A stretch of DNA of 64,000 nt from NORP240 sp965222175 (GTDB lineage Bacteria > Pseudomonadota > Gammaproteobacteria > Pseudomonadales > Pseudohongiellaceae), in assembly GCA_965222175.1 (NCBI GenBank), contig OZ244938.1:2108001-2172000 (forward strand). Direction: 5' to 3'. The position numbers were made by a program, and so were the translations under genes. Of this stretch, positions 33,190 to 42,129 are shown one piece after another. The notes under the pieces are model-generated. The model was not told the DNA's origin and made no database searches. It saw nothing but the letters and a program-made list of their open reading frames with translations. The stretch's first letter is position 1. The number at the start of each line of letters is the position of its first letter.

Positions 33190-33677
33190 CGGTACCAGGT
33201 TAATCAGAGGTTCCCAGGCTACAGCATCAGACGGAATCGGCAACAACGACCCGTTCAGGAACGTCCGGTCGTCACGCAGACCCTGGCAACCCTGGCGCTG
33301 TTGGTAGTCAGTCGTACTACGAAGTTCTGGCCAGTAGAAGGCTTAGTGAAGGGCAGCTGCAATGGCTGCTCTTTGTATTCCGAAGTATCGGATTCGGGGA
33401 AATGACTGGCCGGAATACGGCAGATCACCGGCTAGACTGAGTAATGGCAGAAATTGTTTCGCACTTTTTCTCAGGGGCGGTCCCGGTTGTCGATTAGACT
33501 CTGTGTGAATATCCTGCTTGTTCATCTACCTTTGCGACTGCATGACCATGGACTTCGATGTTCCCCGCGAAGTGACAGAAACATGCCACGCGCTGGCAGC
33601 CGCCAGCCTCAAAGCAGAGACAGTGGGTTGAGGGGGGAGAAATCCAGAGGTCCGTCGTTGCCAATCTCCCGCCAGAC
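33190..33677. other. Gene-free stretch with a dispersed-repeat copy
   Basis: I see no gene in 488 bp. TAATCAGAGGTTCCC (33201-33215) is a copy, in the reverse sense, of the GGAACCTCTGAT repeat found at 1360 and 9977. Confidence 0.5.
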
Positions 33678-34469
33678 TCAGGCACCGGGAATCGCCGAGC
33701 CTGTATCGCAACCCTTTCCAAGTGACCTGCAAACCTCCTGATAGAGCTGTTCGGCTTCCAGTAACTTATCAGACTGAAATTCAATGTCCGGATTTTCCGG
33801 CGTTATTCGGATTTTACCTGTCGCTATGTAAGCAGAAGGGTCTCCGTGAATCGGTTCACCGGTGTGATTGAATTTCCTGTAGGTCTGCTGCAAAGGCTCT
33901 GCCAGGTTCAGCCACTGCGTCAGGTGTGCCAGCGTGGTTTCGGGAGAACTGATCAGCTCATCCGACTCGACAAAAAAACAATCACAATCTGCCTGCCTGG
34001 AAAAATCCTGCAGTTCGCGCAATCGGGTACAGTAATAATCCGAAGCGTAGCTCACGCTCATAAGTTTCTGGTCATCCAGCTGGCGACCCATGGCGACAAT
34101 GCTCTTGATGGTGCTGCGAGGTTCTCTGACCAGGTAGATTATTTTTGGAGAAAAGGATTCCAGGACATTCAAGGAAATTTTCGTTTTTCCGTGTAACAGC
34201 TTGTCCAATAGATAGGTATTATCCGTCGATCTGAATTTGAACTCGTTAAAGAGTTCAATTCTCATCTTGAGCAGGGAAATCGAACCGGTATAACTGCGCT
34301 GCAGTTCTCTGTAGCCGTGGATTGCCCTGTTACTACCCAACAGGTGCGCGAGAAGCGTGGATCGGCTCCTCATGTGGCTGAGTATGAACAGGTAGTTTAC
34401 CCTGCCCAGCAGAAGCCGGGGGTTGGTAATCAATGAGGAAGCTTTTCGTACTTTTGTCAGAAGCATCAC
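33678..34469 (-). CDS. Sulfotransferase family protein
   Basis: This 263-residue protein has the PAPS-binding 5'-phosphosulfate loop LFILSHMRSRSTLLAHLLGSN (about 27-47) and the 3'-phosphate site with KIIYLVREPRSTIKSIVAMG (about 109-128). A WLNLAEPLQQTY segment is also seen in sulfotransferases. It would transfer a sulfonyl group from PAPS to a hydroxyl or amine of a glycan, lipid or small molecule. It has no signal peptide, so it acts in the cytoplasm. It is isolated, upstream of the tRNA-Ser gene, with AT-richer composition than the core genes. Confidence 0.88.
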   Translation of the reverse strand: MMLLTKVRKASSLITNPRLLLGRVNYLFILSHMRSRSTLLAHLLGSNRAIHGYRELQRSYTGSISLLKMRIELFNEFKFRSTDNTYLLDKLLHGKTKISLNVLESFSPKIIYLVREPRSTIKSIVAMGRQLDDQKLMSVSYASDYYCTRLRELQDFSRQADCDCFFVESDELISSPETTLAHLTQWLNLAEPLQQTYRKFNHTGEPIHGDPSAYIATGKIRITPENPDIEFQSDKLLEAEQLYQEVCRSLGKGCDTGSAIPGA

Positions 34470-34780
34470 TGGCTGAACTGCTCATTATTGAGACCAGAAC
34501 TCAATGATTGTAGCAGTTGCACCAGGAAACCAAGGGGGATTGCACCGTAAAAAAATCTGCGAAGTAGAAGCGATTCCTACACGCTGGTACGCGTCTCATG
34601 CGGAGTCTTAAAATTCAGCAAATACCGAGTCAGCCCTGCCCGTACAGTCAGATTAAAAGGTGTGAGTAAAAGACAGGCTAATTCTGGGCTGCAACGGCGG
34701 GGGAATTAGAGGAGAACTGAGCAAGAATTCACTGATGAATTCCAACTATTATCGAATTTTCAATCAGTTAATGTGGATAT
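34470..34780. other. Spacer between sulfotransferase and tRNA-Ser
   Basis: No gene is recognised in 311 bp. Downstream of a tRNA gene such spacers often mark where foreign DNA joins the core; no direct repeat of the tRNA 3' end was seen here. Confidence 0.4.
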
Positions 34781-34870
34781 TGGCGGAGGGGGAGAGATTC
34801 GAACTCTCGGAGGACTTTCGCCCTCGCTGGTTTTCAAGACCAGTGCATTCAACCACTCTGCCACCCCTCC
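34781..34870 (-). tRNA. tRNA-Ser (anticodon TGA)
   Basis: On the minus strand the sequence starts GGAGGGGTGGCAGAGTGG and ends with CCCCTCCG then encoded CCA. It has a long variable arm (class II tRNA) and the anticodon loop CTTGAAA, giving anticodon TGA (complement of 34834-34836), which reads UCA codons. The acceptor stem GGAGGGG/CCCCTCC is fully paired. T-loop GTTCGAATC is present. In Pseudomonas relatives a tRNA-Ser also lies beside this block. Confidence 0.97.
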
Positions 34871-35181
34871 GCGACAGGGGCAGAATCTTACACCAATGGC
34901 GCAACCACGCAAAGACCCGCGAAACAAAAGCTTTCCGGGAACGCGGCCGGGTCCCCGGGCGACGGCCCGGAAAGCGACGAAAAGCATTGATTTCGGGCAG
35001 TTAGCCAGTATGATTAATCTTCAGGGTCGCACCTGGCGTATACTGTATGCAGTTCACGGGATCGGCGCTAACTTCTTGAAATTCAAGGAACCGGTCCCAT
35101 AAGATACGGTATCGCCTGGCTGCAGGAAGTCTGCAGCAGTCAATGGTTGGTCTAGAGATATCATTCAATTCGGAGACACGT
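34871..35181. other. Spacer between tRNA-Ser and yccA
   Basis: No gene is seen in 311 bp. It should contain the tRNA promoter (minus strand) and the yccA promoter (plus strand), which are divergent. Confidence 0.5.
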
Positions 35182-35856
35182 ATGAACGAAGCTGAAGTCA
35201 AAACAATTGCCCAAGGCCAGGATTCGGCCCTGGCGGTAAACAAGGTCCTCCGCAACACCTACATGTTGCTGTCCATGACCCTGTTTTTCAGCGCCATCTG
35301 CGCCGTGGCCACGATGATGCTGAATGTTTCCCAGGGCATGGGATTTGTCATGCTCATCGGCGGTTTCATCACCTCCTTTGTCGTCCAGGCCACTGCCCGG
35401 TCATCCAAGGGGCTGTTCTGGGTGTTTGTGTTCGCCGGCCTCATGGGCGGCGCTATCGGCCCGACTATTTCGGCCTACATTCAGGCTTACGCCAATGGCT
35501 CGATGATCGTTGCCCAGTCGCTGGGTGGCACCGCGCTGATCTTTCTGAGCCTGTCCGGTTACGCGCTGACCTCGGGTAAGAACTTCAGCTATCTCGGCGG
35601 CTTCCTGATGACCGGCCTGATTGTCGCCATCGTGGCCATGATCGCCAATATTTTTCTGCAGATCCCGGCGCTGAGCCTGGCTATCAGCTCCGCGGTGATC
35701 CTGATCATGTCCGGCTTCATCCTGTTCGACACCAGTCGGATCATCAACGGCGGGGAGCGGAATTACATCCTGGCGACGATCTCGCTGTACCTGAGCCTGT
35801 TCAACATTTTCATCCACCTGATGCATTTGCTCGGCGCCCTCACCGGCCGCGAATAA
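35182..35856 (+). CDS. yccA: Bax inhibitor-1/YccA family membrane protein
   Basis: From ATG 35182, with GGAG upstream, the protein has 224 residues and seven hydrophobic spans. VNKVLRNTYMLLSMTLFFSA begins the family domain and SGFILFDTSRIINGGERNYI is its conserved pore/aspartate region. YccA interacts with and modulates the FtsH protease in E. coli. A strong terminator follows at 35908. Position beside tusDCBE matches Pseudomonas. Confidence 0.94.
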   Translation: MNEAEVKTIAQGQDSALAVNKVLRNTYMLLSMTLFFSAICAVATMMLNVSQGMGFVMLIGGFITSFVVQATARSSKGLFWVFVFAGLMGGAIGPTISAYIQAYANGSMIVAQSLGGTALIFLSLSGYALTSGKNFSYLGGFLMTGLIVAIVAMIANIFLQIPALSLAISSAVILIMSGFILFDTSRIINGGERNYILATISLYLSLFNIFIHLMHLLGALTGRE

Positions 35857-35907
35857 ACGCGGCTGGCACAGCGTCCAGTGGATGCCGGAAGCTTATCCGG
35901 AACCTTG

Positions 35908-35939
35908 AAAGCCCCGTCTGCGCGGGGCTTTTTGTTTTT
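35908..35939 (+). terminator. Rho-independent terminator after yccA
   Basis: AAAGCCCCG (35908-35916) and CGGGGCTTT (35923-35931) form a strong stem with a short TCTGCG loop, followed by TTTTTGTTTTT. Confidence 0.92.
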
Positions 35940-35998
35940 ATGCCAGGCGGCTGGCCCCTATCCGCAGAGCTTCCTTGCGGACATTCCTGAATAAAGCG

Positions 35999-36388
35999 AT
36001 GAAATTTTCAATCGTGGTGCACTCGGCACCCTATTCCAGTGAAGGCGCCCATACGGCGCTGCGTTTCTGCCGGACCCTGCTTGATGAAGGCCATCAAATC
36101 TATCGTCTGTTTTTCTTCCGGGATGGCGTACACAACCTGCATCGCCTGGCGGTAGTGGGCCAGGACGAGCAGAACCTGCAGTCCGGCTGGGACCGGCTGA
36201 TCAGGGAGCATCAGCTGGATGCGGTGGCCTGTGTCACGTCAGCCCTGAAGCGCGGCATTATCGATCAACAGGAAGCCAGCCGCTACGACAAGCCGGCCTA
36301 CACCCTCACAGAGTCAGCGTCCATCGCCGGCCTGGGCCAGCTGGTGGATGCCGTTCAACAATCAGATCGCGTAGTGAATTTCGGGTAG
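35999..36388 (+). CDS. tusD: Sulfurtransferase TusD
   Basis: From ATG 35999 the protein has 129 residues with a DsrE fold: MKFSIVVHSAPYSSEGAHTA, IYRLFFFRDGVHN, and the active cysteine in VACVTSALKRGIID. TusD accepts persulfide sulfur from TusA in the TusBCD hexamer and passes it to TusE for 2-thiouridine synthesis by MnmA, which is also in this window. The gene begins a tightly packed tusD-tusC-tusB-tusE operon. Confidence 0.95.
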   Translation: MKFSIVVHSAPYSSEGAHTALRFCRTLLDEGHQIYRLFFFRDGVHNLHRLAVVGQDEQNLQSGWDRLIREHQLDAVACVTSALKRGIIDQQEASRYDKPAYTLTESASIAGLGQLVDAVQQSDRVVNFG

Positions 36389-36392
36389 TTTT

Positions 36393-36788
36393 ATGGCTGC
36401 AACCGACGCCGGGCCCGATGCCAGGCCCGACAGAAAATCCTTTACCCTGGTCAGTCGCCAGGCGCCTTACGGCACCGATGGCGCGCAGATCTGCCTGGAG
36501 CTGGCCCTCGCCGCCGCCGTCTATGAGCAGCGGGTCAACTACCTGTTCGTGGAGGACGGCGTCTATCAGTTACTGGGTCCCCAGCAACCGGATGCCATTG
36601 CCAGCAAGAACCTCCTGGCCGCACTCCAGGCACTGGAAGTCTACGGAGTCGACACGGTTCATGTGCATCGACAATCCATGGAATCCCGGGGGCTGGCGGT
36701 TACCGATCTTGCCCTGGAGGTTGAGCTGGTGGACGATGCACAGGTCACCCGGCTGGTTCGCGAAGCCGACATGGTTTTTTCCCTGTGA
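36393..36788 (+). CDS. tusC: Sulfurtransferase complex subunit TusC
   Basis: This 131-residue DsrE-like subunit has FTLVSRQAPYGTDGAQICLELALA, VNYLFVEDGVYQLL, and a short C-terminal DMVFSL. It is a structural member of the TusBCD complex and lacks the catalytic cysteine of TusD. The first 15 residues are a little longer than usual. Its stop overlaps the GTG start of tusB by four bases. Confidence 0.93.
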   Translation: MAATDAGPDARPDRKSFTLVSRQAPYGTDGAQICLELALAAAVYEQRVNYLFVEDGVYQLLGPQQPDAIASKNLLAALQALEVYGVDTVHVHRQSMESRGLAVTDLALEVELVDDAQVTRLVREADMVFSL

Positions 36789-37069
36789 GCCAGTTACATA
36801 CCATCAACAACTCCGCGCTGCTGGCATTCTGCGCGGCTCGCCTGCAGCCCGGAGACGGCCTGGTGCTGATCGAAAATGCCGTCAGCTGTGCGACCTGGCC
36901 TGATCTGCAACAGCGGCTTCCCCGGGGGGTCGACCTGTACGTACTGGAAGAGGACCTGCAGGCCAGGGGGCTGGAGGTTGCGACCGCGTCAACAGCAGCG
37001 GAAGTCATTACCATGGCCGTTTTCGTCCGCCTCTGTTGTGACCATGACAAGGTAACCAACTGGTTTTAA
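36785..37069 (+). CDS. tusB: Sulfurtransferase complex subunit TusB
   Basis: This 94-residue protein starts at GTG 36785 within the tusC stop. MSQLHTINNSALLAFCAARL and GDGLVLIENAVSCAT fit TusB, the smallest subunit of TusBCD. It is followed after 5 bp by tusE, so all four genes are translated together. Confidence 0.9.
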   Translation: MSQLHTINNSALLAFCAARLQPGDGLVLIENAVSCATWPDLQQRLPRGVDLYVLEEDLQARGLEVATASTAAEVITMAVFVRLCCDHDKVTNWF

Positions 37070-37074
37070 CCGGG

Positions 37075-37425
37075 ATGAAATCACCAGGCTCCAGATTGCT
37101 GCAGTATCGGGACCGGTCCATCGCGGTGGATACCGAGGGCTACCTGAAAAACCTGGATGACTGGGACGAGGAAGTGGCCGCCGCGCTGGCGGAAAGCGAG
37201 GAGGTTCGATTGCGGGAGGCACACTGGGAAGTCATTTACGCCGTGCGCGGATTTTATCAGCAACACCAGCTGTCACCACCCATGCGTCCCCTGGTGAGGC
37301 TGATAAAACGGGAACTGGGCGAGGACAAGGGCCGCAGCGTGTACCTGATGAAGCTGTTCGGCGGCAGCGCCGCGAAAACTGTCAACAAGATTGCCGGCCT
37401 GCCCAGACCGGCAAACTGCCTCTGA
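37075..37425 (+). CDS. tusE: Sulfurtransferase TusE (DsrC family)
   Basis: This 116-residue protein contains the DsrC signature: DTEGYLKNLDDWDEEVAAALAE, LREAHWEVIYAVRGFYQQHQLSP, RPLVRLIKRELG, and the C-terminal arm ending NCL, whose penultimate cysteine carries the persulfide. TusE takes sulfur from TusD and presents it to MnmA. It ends the tusDCBE operon and converges on cysG. Confidence 0.95.
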   Translation: MKSPGSRLLQYRDRSIAVDTEGYLKNLDDWDEEVAAALAESEEVRLREAHWEVIYAVRGFYQQHQLSPPMRPLVRLIKRELGEDKGRSVYLMKLFGGSAAKTVNKIAGLPRPANCL

Positions 37426-37451
37426 CAACATCGATTGCCGATAAAAGACCT

Positions 37452-38852
37452 TTATAAATCGCCTTCCCGTGCCGGATCGAACCAGCTCAACCTGTCCCGC
37501 AGCGTCACCACGTCGCCGACGATCAGCAGGGTCGGTGCCCTGACTCCCGCTCGGCGAACCCGTTCCGCCAGGTTACCCAGGTTACCGCTCACTACCCGCT
37601 GCTCCGATGTCGTTCCCTGCTGAACCAGCGCCGCCGACTTGTCGGCAGCCAGTCCGTGCTGCACCAGGCGCTGGCAGATGGTATCGAGATTTCCCAGGCT
37701 CATATAAAACACCAGGGTCTGGCCTTCCGCCGCCAATGCCTGCCAGTCCGGCTCCTGCTCGTCCGTTTTATAATGGCCGGTTAAAAAGACAACGGAATGG
37801 GCGTGATCGCGATGGGTCAGCGGAATGCCGGCATAACTGGCGCAGCCGGAGGCGGCCGTGATGCCCGGTACAACCTGGAAAGGAATACCTTCATCGATGA
37901 GGGAGGCCATCTCCTCGCCGCCCCGGCCGAAAATGAAAGGATCACCCCCTTTCAGGCGCAGCACCCGCTTGCCCTCCCGGGCCAGGCTGACCAGCATTTC
38001 GTTGATGCGGTCCTGGGGCACCAGGTGCGTGGCCCGCTCCTTGCCAACGTGAATGCGTTCCGCGTCCGGCCGTATTTTTGCCAGGATGCCATCGGACACC
38101 AGGCGGTCGTACAGCACCACGTCGGCTTTCTGCAACAGGCGCAGGGCCTTGAGCGTGAGCAGATCGGGATCTCCGGGCCCGGCGCCCACCAGGTAAACCT
38201 CACCGCGTGCCGGTTGTCCGCTGCTGCCTTCGAGCAGGGTGTTGATGCATTCTTCCGCTTCATCCATCCGGCCGTTGTACACCAGTTCCGGTACGTTGCT
38301 GTCCAGCACCTCCTCCCAGAAGCGCAGTCGACTGGAAAACTCACGCAGCCGTTGCTTGACCCGGACCCGGTAGCTGCGTAGAAACCGGGCCAGTTCGCCG
38401 GTTCGGCCGGGGAGCTGGGAATCGATCAGTTCCTTGATTTTCCGGGTCAGCACCGGCGAGCTGCCGCTGCTGGAAATGGCAACCACTACCGGACTGCGAT
38501 CCACCACGGCGGGAAAGATCAAGGTACACAGCTCCGGCTGGTCTACCGCATTCACCGGGATGTGACGGGCCTGGGCCTGCTCCGACACCTGCCGGTTGAC
38601 CTCGTCGCTGTCGGTGGCGGCTACCACCAGGCAGGCGCCATGGAGATCATCCGGGGCAAAGTGCCCTTCCCGTAATTCGTGACCGTCGGCATCCAGGAGA
38701 CCGGCGAGCTCGCTGTCGACGCTTTCGGCCACCACCACCAGGCGGGCACCGGCGCGCAGCAGCAGGCGGGCCTTGCGCAGGGCAATTTCGCCACCGCCCA
38801 CCAGCAGGCACTTCCTGTTCCTGACATCGAGGAAGGCGGGCAGGTATTCCAT
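37452..38852 (-). CDS. cysG: Siroheme synthase (multifunctional)
   Basis: This 466-residue fusion enzyme makes siroheme from uroporphyrinogen III. Residues 1-150 are the precorrin-2 dehydrogenase/ferrochelatase, with NAD-binding KCLLVGGGEIALRKARLLL and SSSGSSPVLTRKIKE. Residues 215-460 are the SAM-dependent methyltransferase: GEVYLVGAGPGDPDLLTLKAL, VLRLKGGDPFIFGRGGEE, VVPGITAASGCASYAGIPLTH. Siroheme serves sulfite and nitrite reductases; cysH and cysB elsewhere in the window belong to the same pathway. serS lies directly upstream with a two-base gap. Confidence 0.97.
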   Translation of the reverse strand: MEYLPAFLDVRNRKCLLVGGGEIALRKARLLLRAGARLVVVAESVDSELAGLLDADGHELREGHFAPDDLHGACLVVAATDSDEVNRQVSEQAQARHIPVNAVDQPELCTLIFPAVVDRSPVVVAISSSGSSPVLTRKIKELIDSQLPGRTGELARFLRSYRVRVKQRLREFSSRLRFWEEVLDSNVPELVYNGRMDEAEECINTLLEGSSGQPARGEVYLVGAGPGDPDLLTLKALRLLQKADVVLYDRLVSDGILAKIRPDAERIHVGKERATHLVPQDRINEMLVSLAREGKRVLRLKGGDPFIFGRGGEEMASLIDEGIPFQVVPGITAASGCASYAGIPLTHRDHAHSVVFLTGHYKTDEQEPDWQALAAEGQTLVFYMSLGNLDTICQRLVQHGLAADKSAALVQQGTTSEQRVVSGNLGNLAERVRRAGVRAPTLLIVGDVVTLRDRLSWFDPAREGDL

Positions 38853-38854
38853 GA

Positions 38855-40150
38855 TTATTCCAGCAGGGTTCTGCCACCCATGTAAGGCTGGAGAACCTTC
38901 GGAATGCGCACCTTGCCGTCGGCGGTCTGGAAATTTTCCAGGATCGCCACCAGGGTACGGCCCACGGCCAGGCCCGAGCCATTCAGCGTATGCACCAGTT
39001 CCGGCTTGCCGGTATCAGGATTTCTGAACCTGGCCTGCATGCGACGTGCCTGGAAATCGGTGTAGTTGCTGCAGGACGATATTTCCCGGTAGCAATTCTG
39101 GGAAGGCAGCCAGATTTCCAGGTCGTAGGTCTTGTGGGAGCCAAAACCCAGGTCTCCGCCACAAAGTATGACCTTCCGGTAGGGCAGTCCCAGTTTCTGC
39201 AGAAGGACTTCGGCCTGCCCGGTGAGTTCTTCCAGCGCCTGCTCTGACCGGTCCGGGTGAACGATCTGCACCAGTTCGACTTTCTCAAACTGATGCTGAC
39301 GGATCATGCCGCGGGTATCCTTACCGTAAGAACCGGCCTCACTGCGAAAACAGGGCGTGTGGGCAACGTACTTGAGCGGCAGCGTATCCGCGTCGAGGAT
39401 GTCCTCCCGCACCAGGTTGGTGACAGGCACCTCCGCCGTGGGGATCAGGTAATAGTTATGCTCGCCCATGATCTTGAACTGGTCTTCCTCGAACTTGGGC
39501 AACTGGGACGTACCGAACAGGGCATCGGCGTTGACAAGATACGGTACGTACACCTCGGTATAACCATGATCGGTGGTGTGGGTATCCAGCATGAACTGCA
39601 CCAGTGCCCGGTGCAGTCGGGCCAGCGGCCCCCGCATCACGATAAAGCGCGCCCCGGCGATCCTGGTTGCCGCGGTAAAGTCCATGGCTTTGCCGCCTTC
39701 GCTGCCCTCCTGCAGGCCTTCTCCGAGGACAACGTGGTCCCTGGGCTCGAAATCAAACCGGGTCGGCTCGCCCCAGGCAAAAACTTCGATATTGGCCTCC
39801 TCGTCGTTGCCTTCCGGCACCGATTCATGGGGCACATTGGGCACGCCGGCCAGAATATCCTGCAGCTCCTGCTGGGCAGCGGCCAGGGCTGCCTTCTGCT
39901 TCTCCAGCTGCGTATTGATTTCGCCCACCGCCTGCATCAATTCGCTGGCATCCTCGCCGGCGGCCTTCGCCTTGCCTATCAATTTGGAACGATTATTTCT
40001 CTCTCCCTGGAGTCGCTCGGTTTCCAGCTGCAGCGCCTTGCGTTTTTCGTCCAGCGACGCCAACCGGCCGATGTCCAGGTCGAATCGCTTCTTCTTCAAC
40101 AGGGCAGCCAATTGTTCCGGTTCGGCCCGTAACCGTTTGGGGTCTAGCAT
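38855..40150 (-). CDS. serS: Seryl-tRNA synthetase
   Basis: This 431-residue class II synthetase starts MLDPKRLRAEPEQLAALLKK and has the long antiparallel coiled-coil arm (about 30-100) that recognises the extra arm of tRNA-Ser. Motif 2 is CFRSEAGSYGKDTRGMIRQHQF and motif 3 is LNGSGLAVGRTLVAILENFQ. It charges tRNA-Ser and tRNA-Sec; one tRNA-Ser gene lies 4 kb away. The gene is in the ftsK-lolA-rarA-crcB-serS-cysG series. Confidence 0.98.
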   Translation of the reverse strand: MLDPKRLRAEPEQLAALLKKKRFDLDIGRLASLDEKRKALQLETERLQGERNNRSKLIGKAKAAGEDASELMQAVGEINTQLEKQKAALAAAQQELQDILAGVPNVPHESVPEGNDEEANIEVFAWGEPTRFDFEPRDHVVLGEGLQEGSEGGKAMDFTAATRIAGARFIVMRGPLARLHRALVQFMLDTHTTDHGYTEVYVPYLVNADALFGTSQLPKFEEDQFKIMGEHNYYLIPTAEVPVTNLVREDILDADTLPLKYVAHTPCFRSEAGSYGKDTRGMIRQHQFEKVELVQIVHPDRSEQALEELTGQAEVLLQKLGLPYRKVILCGGDLGFGSHKTYDLEIWLPSQNCYREISSCSNYTDFQARRMQARFRNPDTGKPELVHTLNGSGLAVGRTLVAILENFQTADGKVRIPKVLQPYMGGRTLLE

Positions 40151-40184
40151 GAAAGTTCTTCCCTTTTAACTTGGTACAACATGT

Positions 40185-40562
40185 TCAGAACAGCAGCCGA
40201 GCAATCGACATGCCGGCCCAGGCAGCAACCAGGCAGGTGACGACGCTGGCGACGAGGTAAGTTACTGCAGTGCCAAATAGTCCTTCCTGCATCAGCAGCA
40301 GCGCATCGAGAGAAAACGTAGAGAAAGTCGTCAGCGCGCCCAGAAAGCCTATCATCAACAGCGGCCGAAGGTAGACGGCAACCTGGATCCTTTCGGTCAA
40401 TACCGCGAACAGCAAACCGATAGCCAGGGACCCCAGCACGTTAACGGTAAATGTGCCAACCGGAAACATTGAGCCGTTGTGCTGTTCGGCCAGCGTGGTC
40501 AGCCAGTAGCGACACATGGCTCCTGCCGCCCCTCCCAGGGCTATGGCCAGATAGTAACTCAT
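40185..40562 (-). CDS. crcB: Fluoride channel CrcB/Fluc
   Basis: This 125-residue four-span membrane protein has ALGGAAGAMCRYWLT, FPVGTFTVNVLGSLAIGLLF (with the conserved Asn of the pore) and GFLGALTTFSTFSLDALLLM (the Na+/fluoride region). It forms dual-topology dimers that export fluoride. A rarA-crcB-serS arrangement is also found in Pseudomonas. No fluoride riboswitch was recognised, which fits its position inside an operon. Confidence 0.96.
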   Translation of the reverse strand: MSYYLAIALGGAAGAMCRYWLTTLAEQHNGSMFPVGTFTVNVLGSLAIGLLFAVLTERIQVAVYLRPLLMIGFLGALTTFSTFSLDALLLMQEGLFGTAVTYLVASVVTCLVAAWAGMSIARLLF

Positions 40563-40607
40563 TGCGTATTCAGCTCCTGGGCCGCCATGGTCCTGATAAC
40601 CCGACGA

Positions 40608-41984
40608 CTACCCCTTTCCGTACCTTTTCCTGGGGCTGGCCCGGTTCAGCTGCCGCAGGTGGTCCAGTTTTTCGCGGATTCTGCTTTCCAGCCCGGCGTC
40701 GACCGGAAAATAAAACTCGGCGTCCTTCAACGGTTCTGGAAAGTAATTTTCCCCGGCGGCAAAAGCGTCGGGTTCGTCATGCGCGTAACGGTAATCAGCA
40801 CCGTGACCGAGGTCCCGGGACAGTCCCGAGACGGCATTACGCAGGTGCAGGGGAACGTCGAGGCTGCCGGTCTGCTGCACCGCATCCCTGGCACTCCCTG
40901 CCGCCTGGTATACCGCGTTACTTTTTGGCGCGGCGGCAAGGTAAAGAACTACCTGGGCAAGTGCCAGTTCGCCCTCCGGACTGCCAAGCCGTTCATAAGT
41001 GTCACAACCGGCCAGGGCCAGCTGCAATGCTCTGGGGTCGGCATTGCCGACGTCCTCGCTGGCCATCCGCAGCATGCGGCGCGCAATATATAACGGATCA
41101 CAACCGCCGTCCAACATCCGGGTAAACCAGTACAGTGCGGCGTCCGGCGCCGATCCGCGTACGGCCTTGTGCAGCGCGGATATCTGTTCGTAGAACAGAT
41201 CACCACCCTTGTCGAATCGCTTGAGACTCTCCTGGGTGACCTGCTCGATCACCTCCCCGGTGATCCGCAGCGTGGTTGCCCCGACGTCCCCGCCTGTCGC
41301 AACAGTCTCTTCCGCCAGATCCACGGCAATCTCCAGCAGGTTTAGCAGCCTGCGGGCATCGCCATCACTGCTCCTGGCCAGGATGCGGGCCACATCGGGC
41401 TCAATAGTGACCCGGTGCTCACCCAGGCCGCGATCGGGATCCCTTAGCACACGGTCCAGCAGACCCAGAAGCTGGTCCTCGTCGAGACTTTTCAGCACAT
41501 AGACCCGGGCCCGGGACAGCAGGGCATTGTTCAGCTCGAATGCCGGATTTTCAGTGGTCGCGCCGATAAAGATGACGGTGCCGTCTTCGATATGGGGCAG
41601 AAACGCGTCCTGCTGGGATTTATTGAACCGGTGCACTTCATCGACAAACAGCAAGGTCTGCTGCCCCCTGCCGTGGCGATGGTGCCGCGCTCGCTCAATG
41701 GCCTCGCGGATATCCTTGATTCCGGCCAGTACCGCCGACAGGCTTTCAAAACGGCTGTCGGTGGATGCGGCGATGATCCGCGCCAGGGTGGTCTTGCCGA
41801 CGCCCGGTGGCCCCCAGAACACCATGGAGTGCATGGTGCCACTGAGAATTGCCTGGTGAAGGGCCTTGCCCGGTGCCAGGATATGCTGCTGTCCGACTAA
41901 TTCGTCGAGGTTACGGGGACGCATGCGCGCCGCCAGGGGCTGATACAGCTCCTCGGGTTCTTCCTGCAACAATGACTCGGTCAT
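40608..41984 (-). CDS. rarA: Replication-associated recombination protein RarA
   Basis: This 458-residue AAA+ ATPase of the RarA/MgsA/WRNIP1 family acts at stalled forks and single-strand DNA ends. N-terminal PLAARMRPRNLDELVGQQHIL, Walker A FWGPPGVGKTTLARII, Walker B TLLFVDEVHRFNKSQQDAFLP and sensor 1 FIGATTENPAFELNNALLSR are clear. The C-terminal oligomerisation domain contains GSAPDAALYWFTRML and AIPLHLRN-like residues. It is downstream of lolA, as in E. coli. Confidence 0.97.
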   Translation of the reverse strand: MTESLLQEEPEELYQPLAARMRPRNLDELVGQQHILAPGKALHQAILSGTMHSMVFWGPPGVGKTTLARIIAASTDSRFESLSAVLAGIKDIREAIERARHHRHGRGQQTLLFVDEVHRFNKSQQDAFLPHIEDGTVIFIGATTENPAFELNNALLSRARVYVLKSLDEDQLLGLLDRVLRDPDRGLGEHRVTIEPDVARILARSSDGDARRLLNLLEIAVDLAEETVATGGDVGATTLRITGEVIEQVTQESLKRFDKGGDLFYEQISALHKAVRGSAPDAALYWFTRMLDGGCDPLYIARRMLRMASEDVGNADPRALQLALAGCDTYERLGSPEGELALAQVVLYLAAAPKSNAVYQAAGSARDAVQQTGSLDVPLHLRNAVSGLSRDLGHGADYRYAHDEPDAFAAGENYFPEPLKDAEFYFPVDAGLESRIREKLDHLRQLNRASPRKRYGKG

Positions 41985-42129
41985 ATCGGTACGCCAGGGC
42001 AGCCTGTCCGGCTACCTGCTGAATCGGTTCCATTGAAGTCTACCGGAGTCGGGGGATTCGGTGAAACCTGCCTGTTAAGCGAAAGCTGTTGGCGGGCGGA
42101 CTGCGGCAGGGTAGGTTCCCCGGCCCGGG

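Noticed and set aside
34781..34870. tRNA-Ser as an integration site for a genomic island
   Set aside because: No copy of the tRNA 3' end was found elsewhere in the window, and the nearest recombinase is over 11 kb away.
37797..38381. 194-codon frame opposite cysG
   Set aside because: Antisense shadow of a GC-rich gene; cysG motifs on the other strand are complete.
40563..40607. Fluoride riboswitch before crcB
   Set aside because: Only 45 bp separate rarA and crcB, too short for the aptamer plus expression platform, and no motif is seen.
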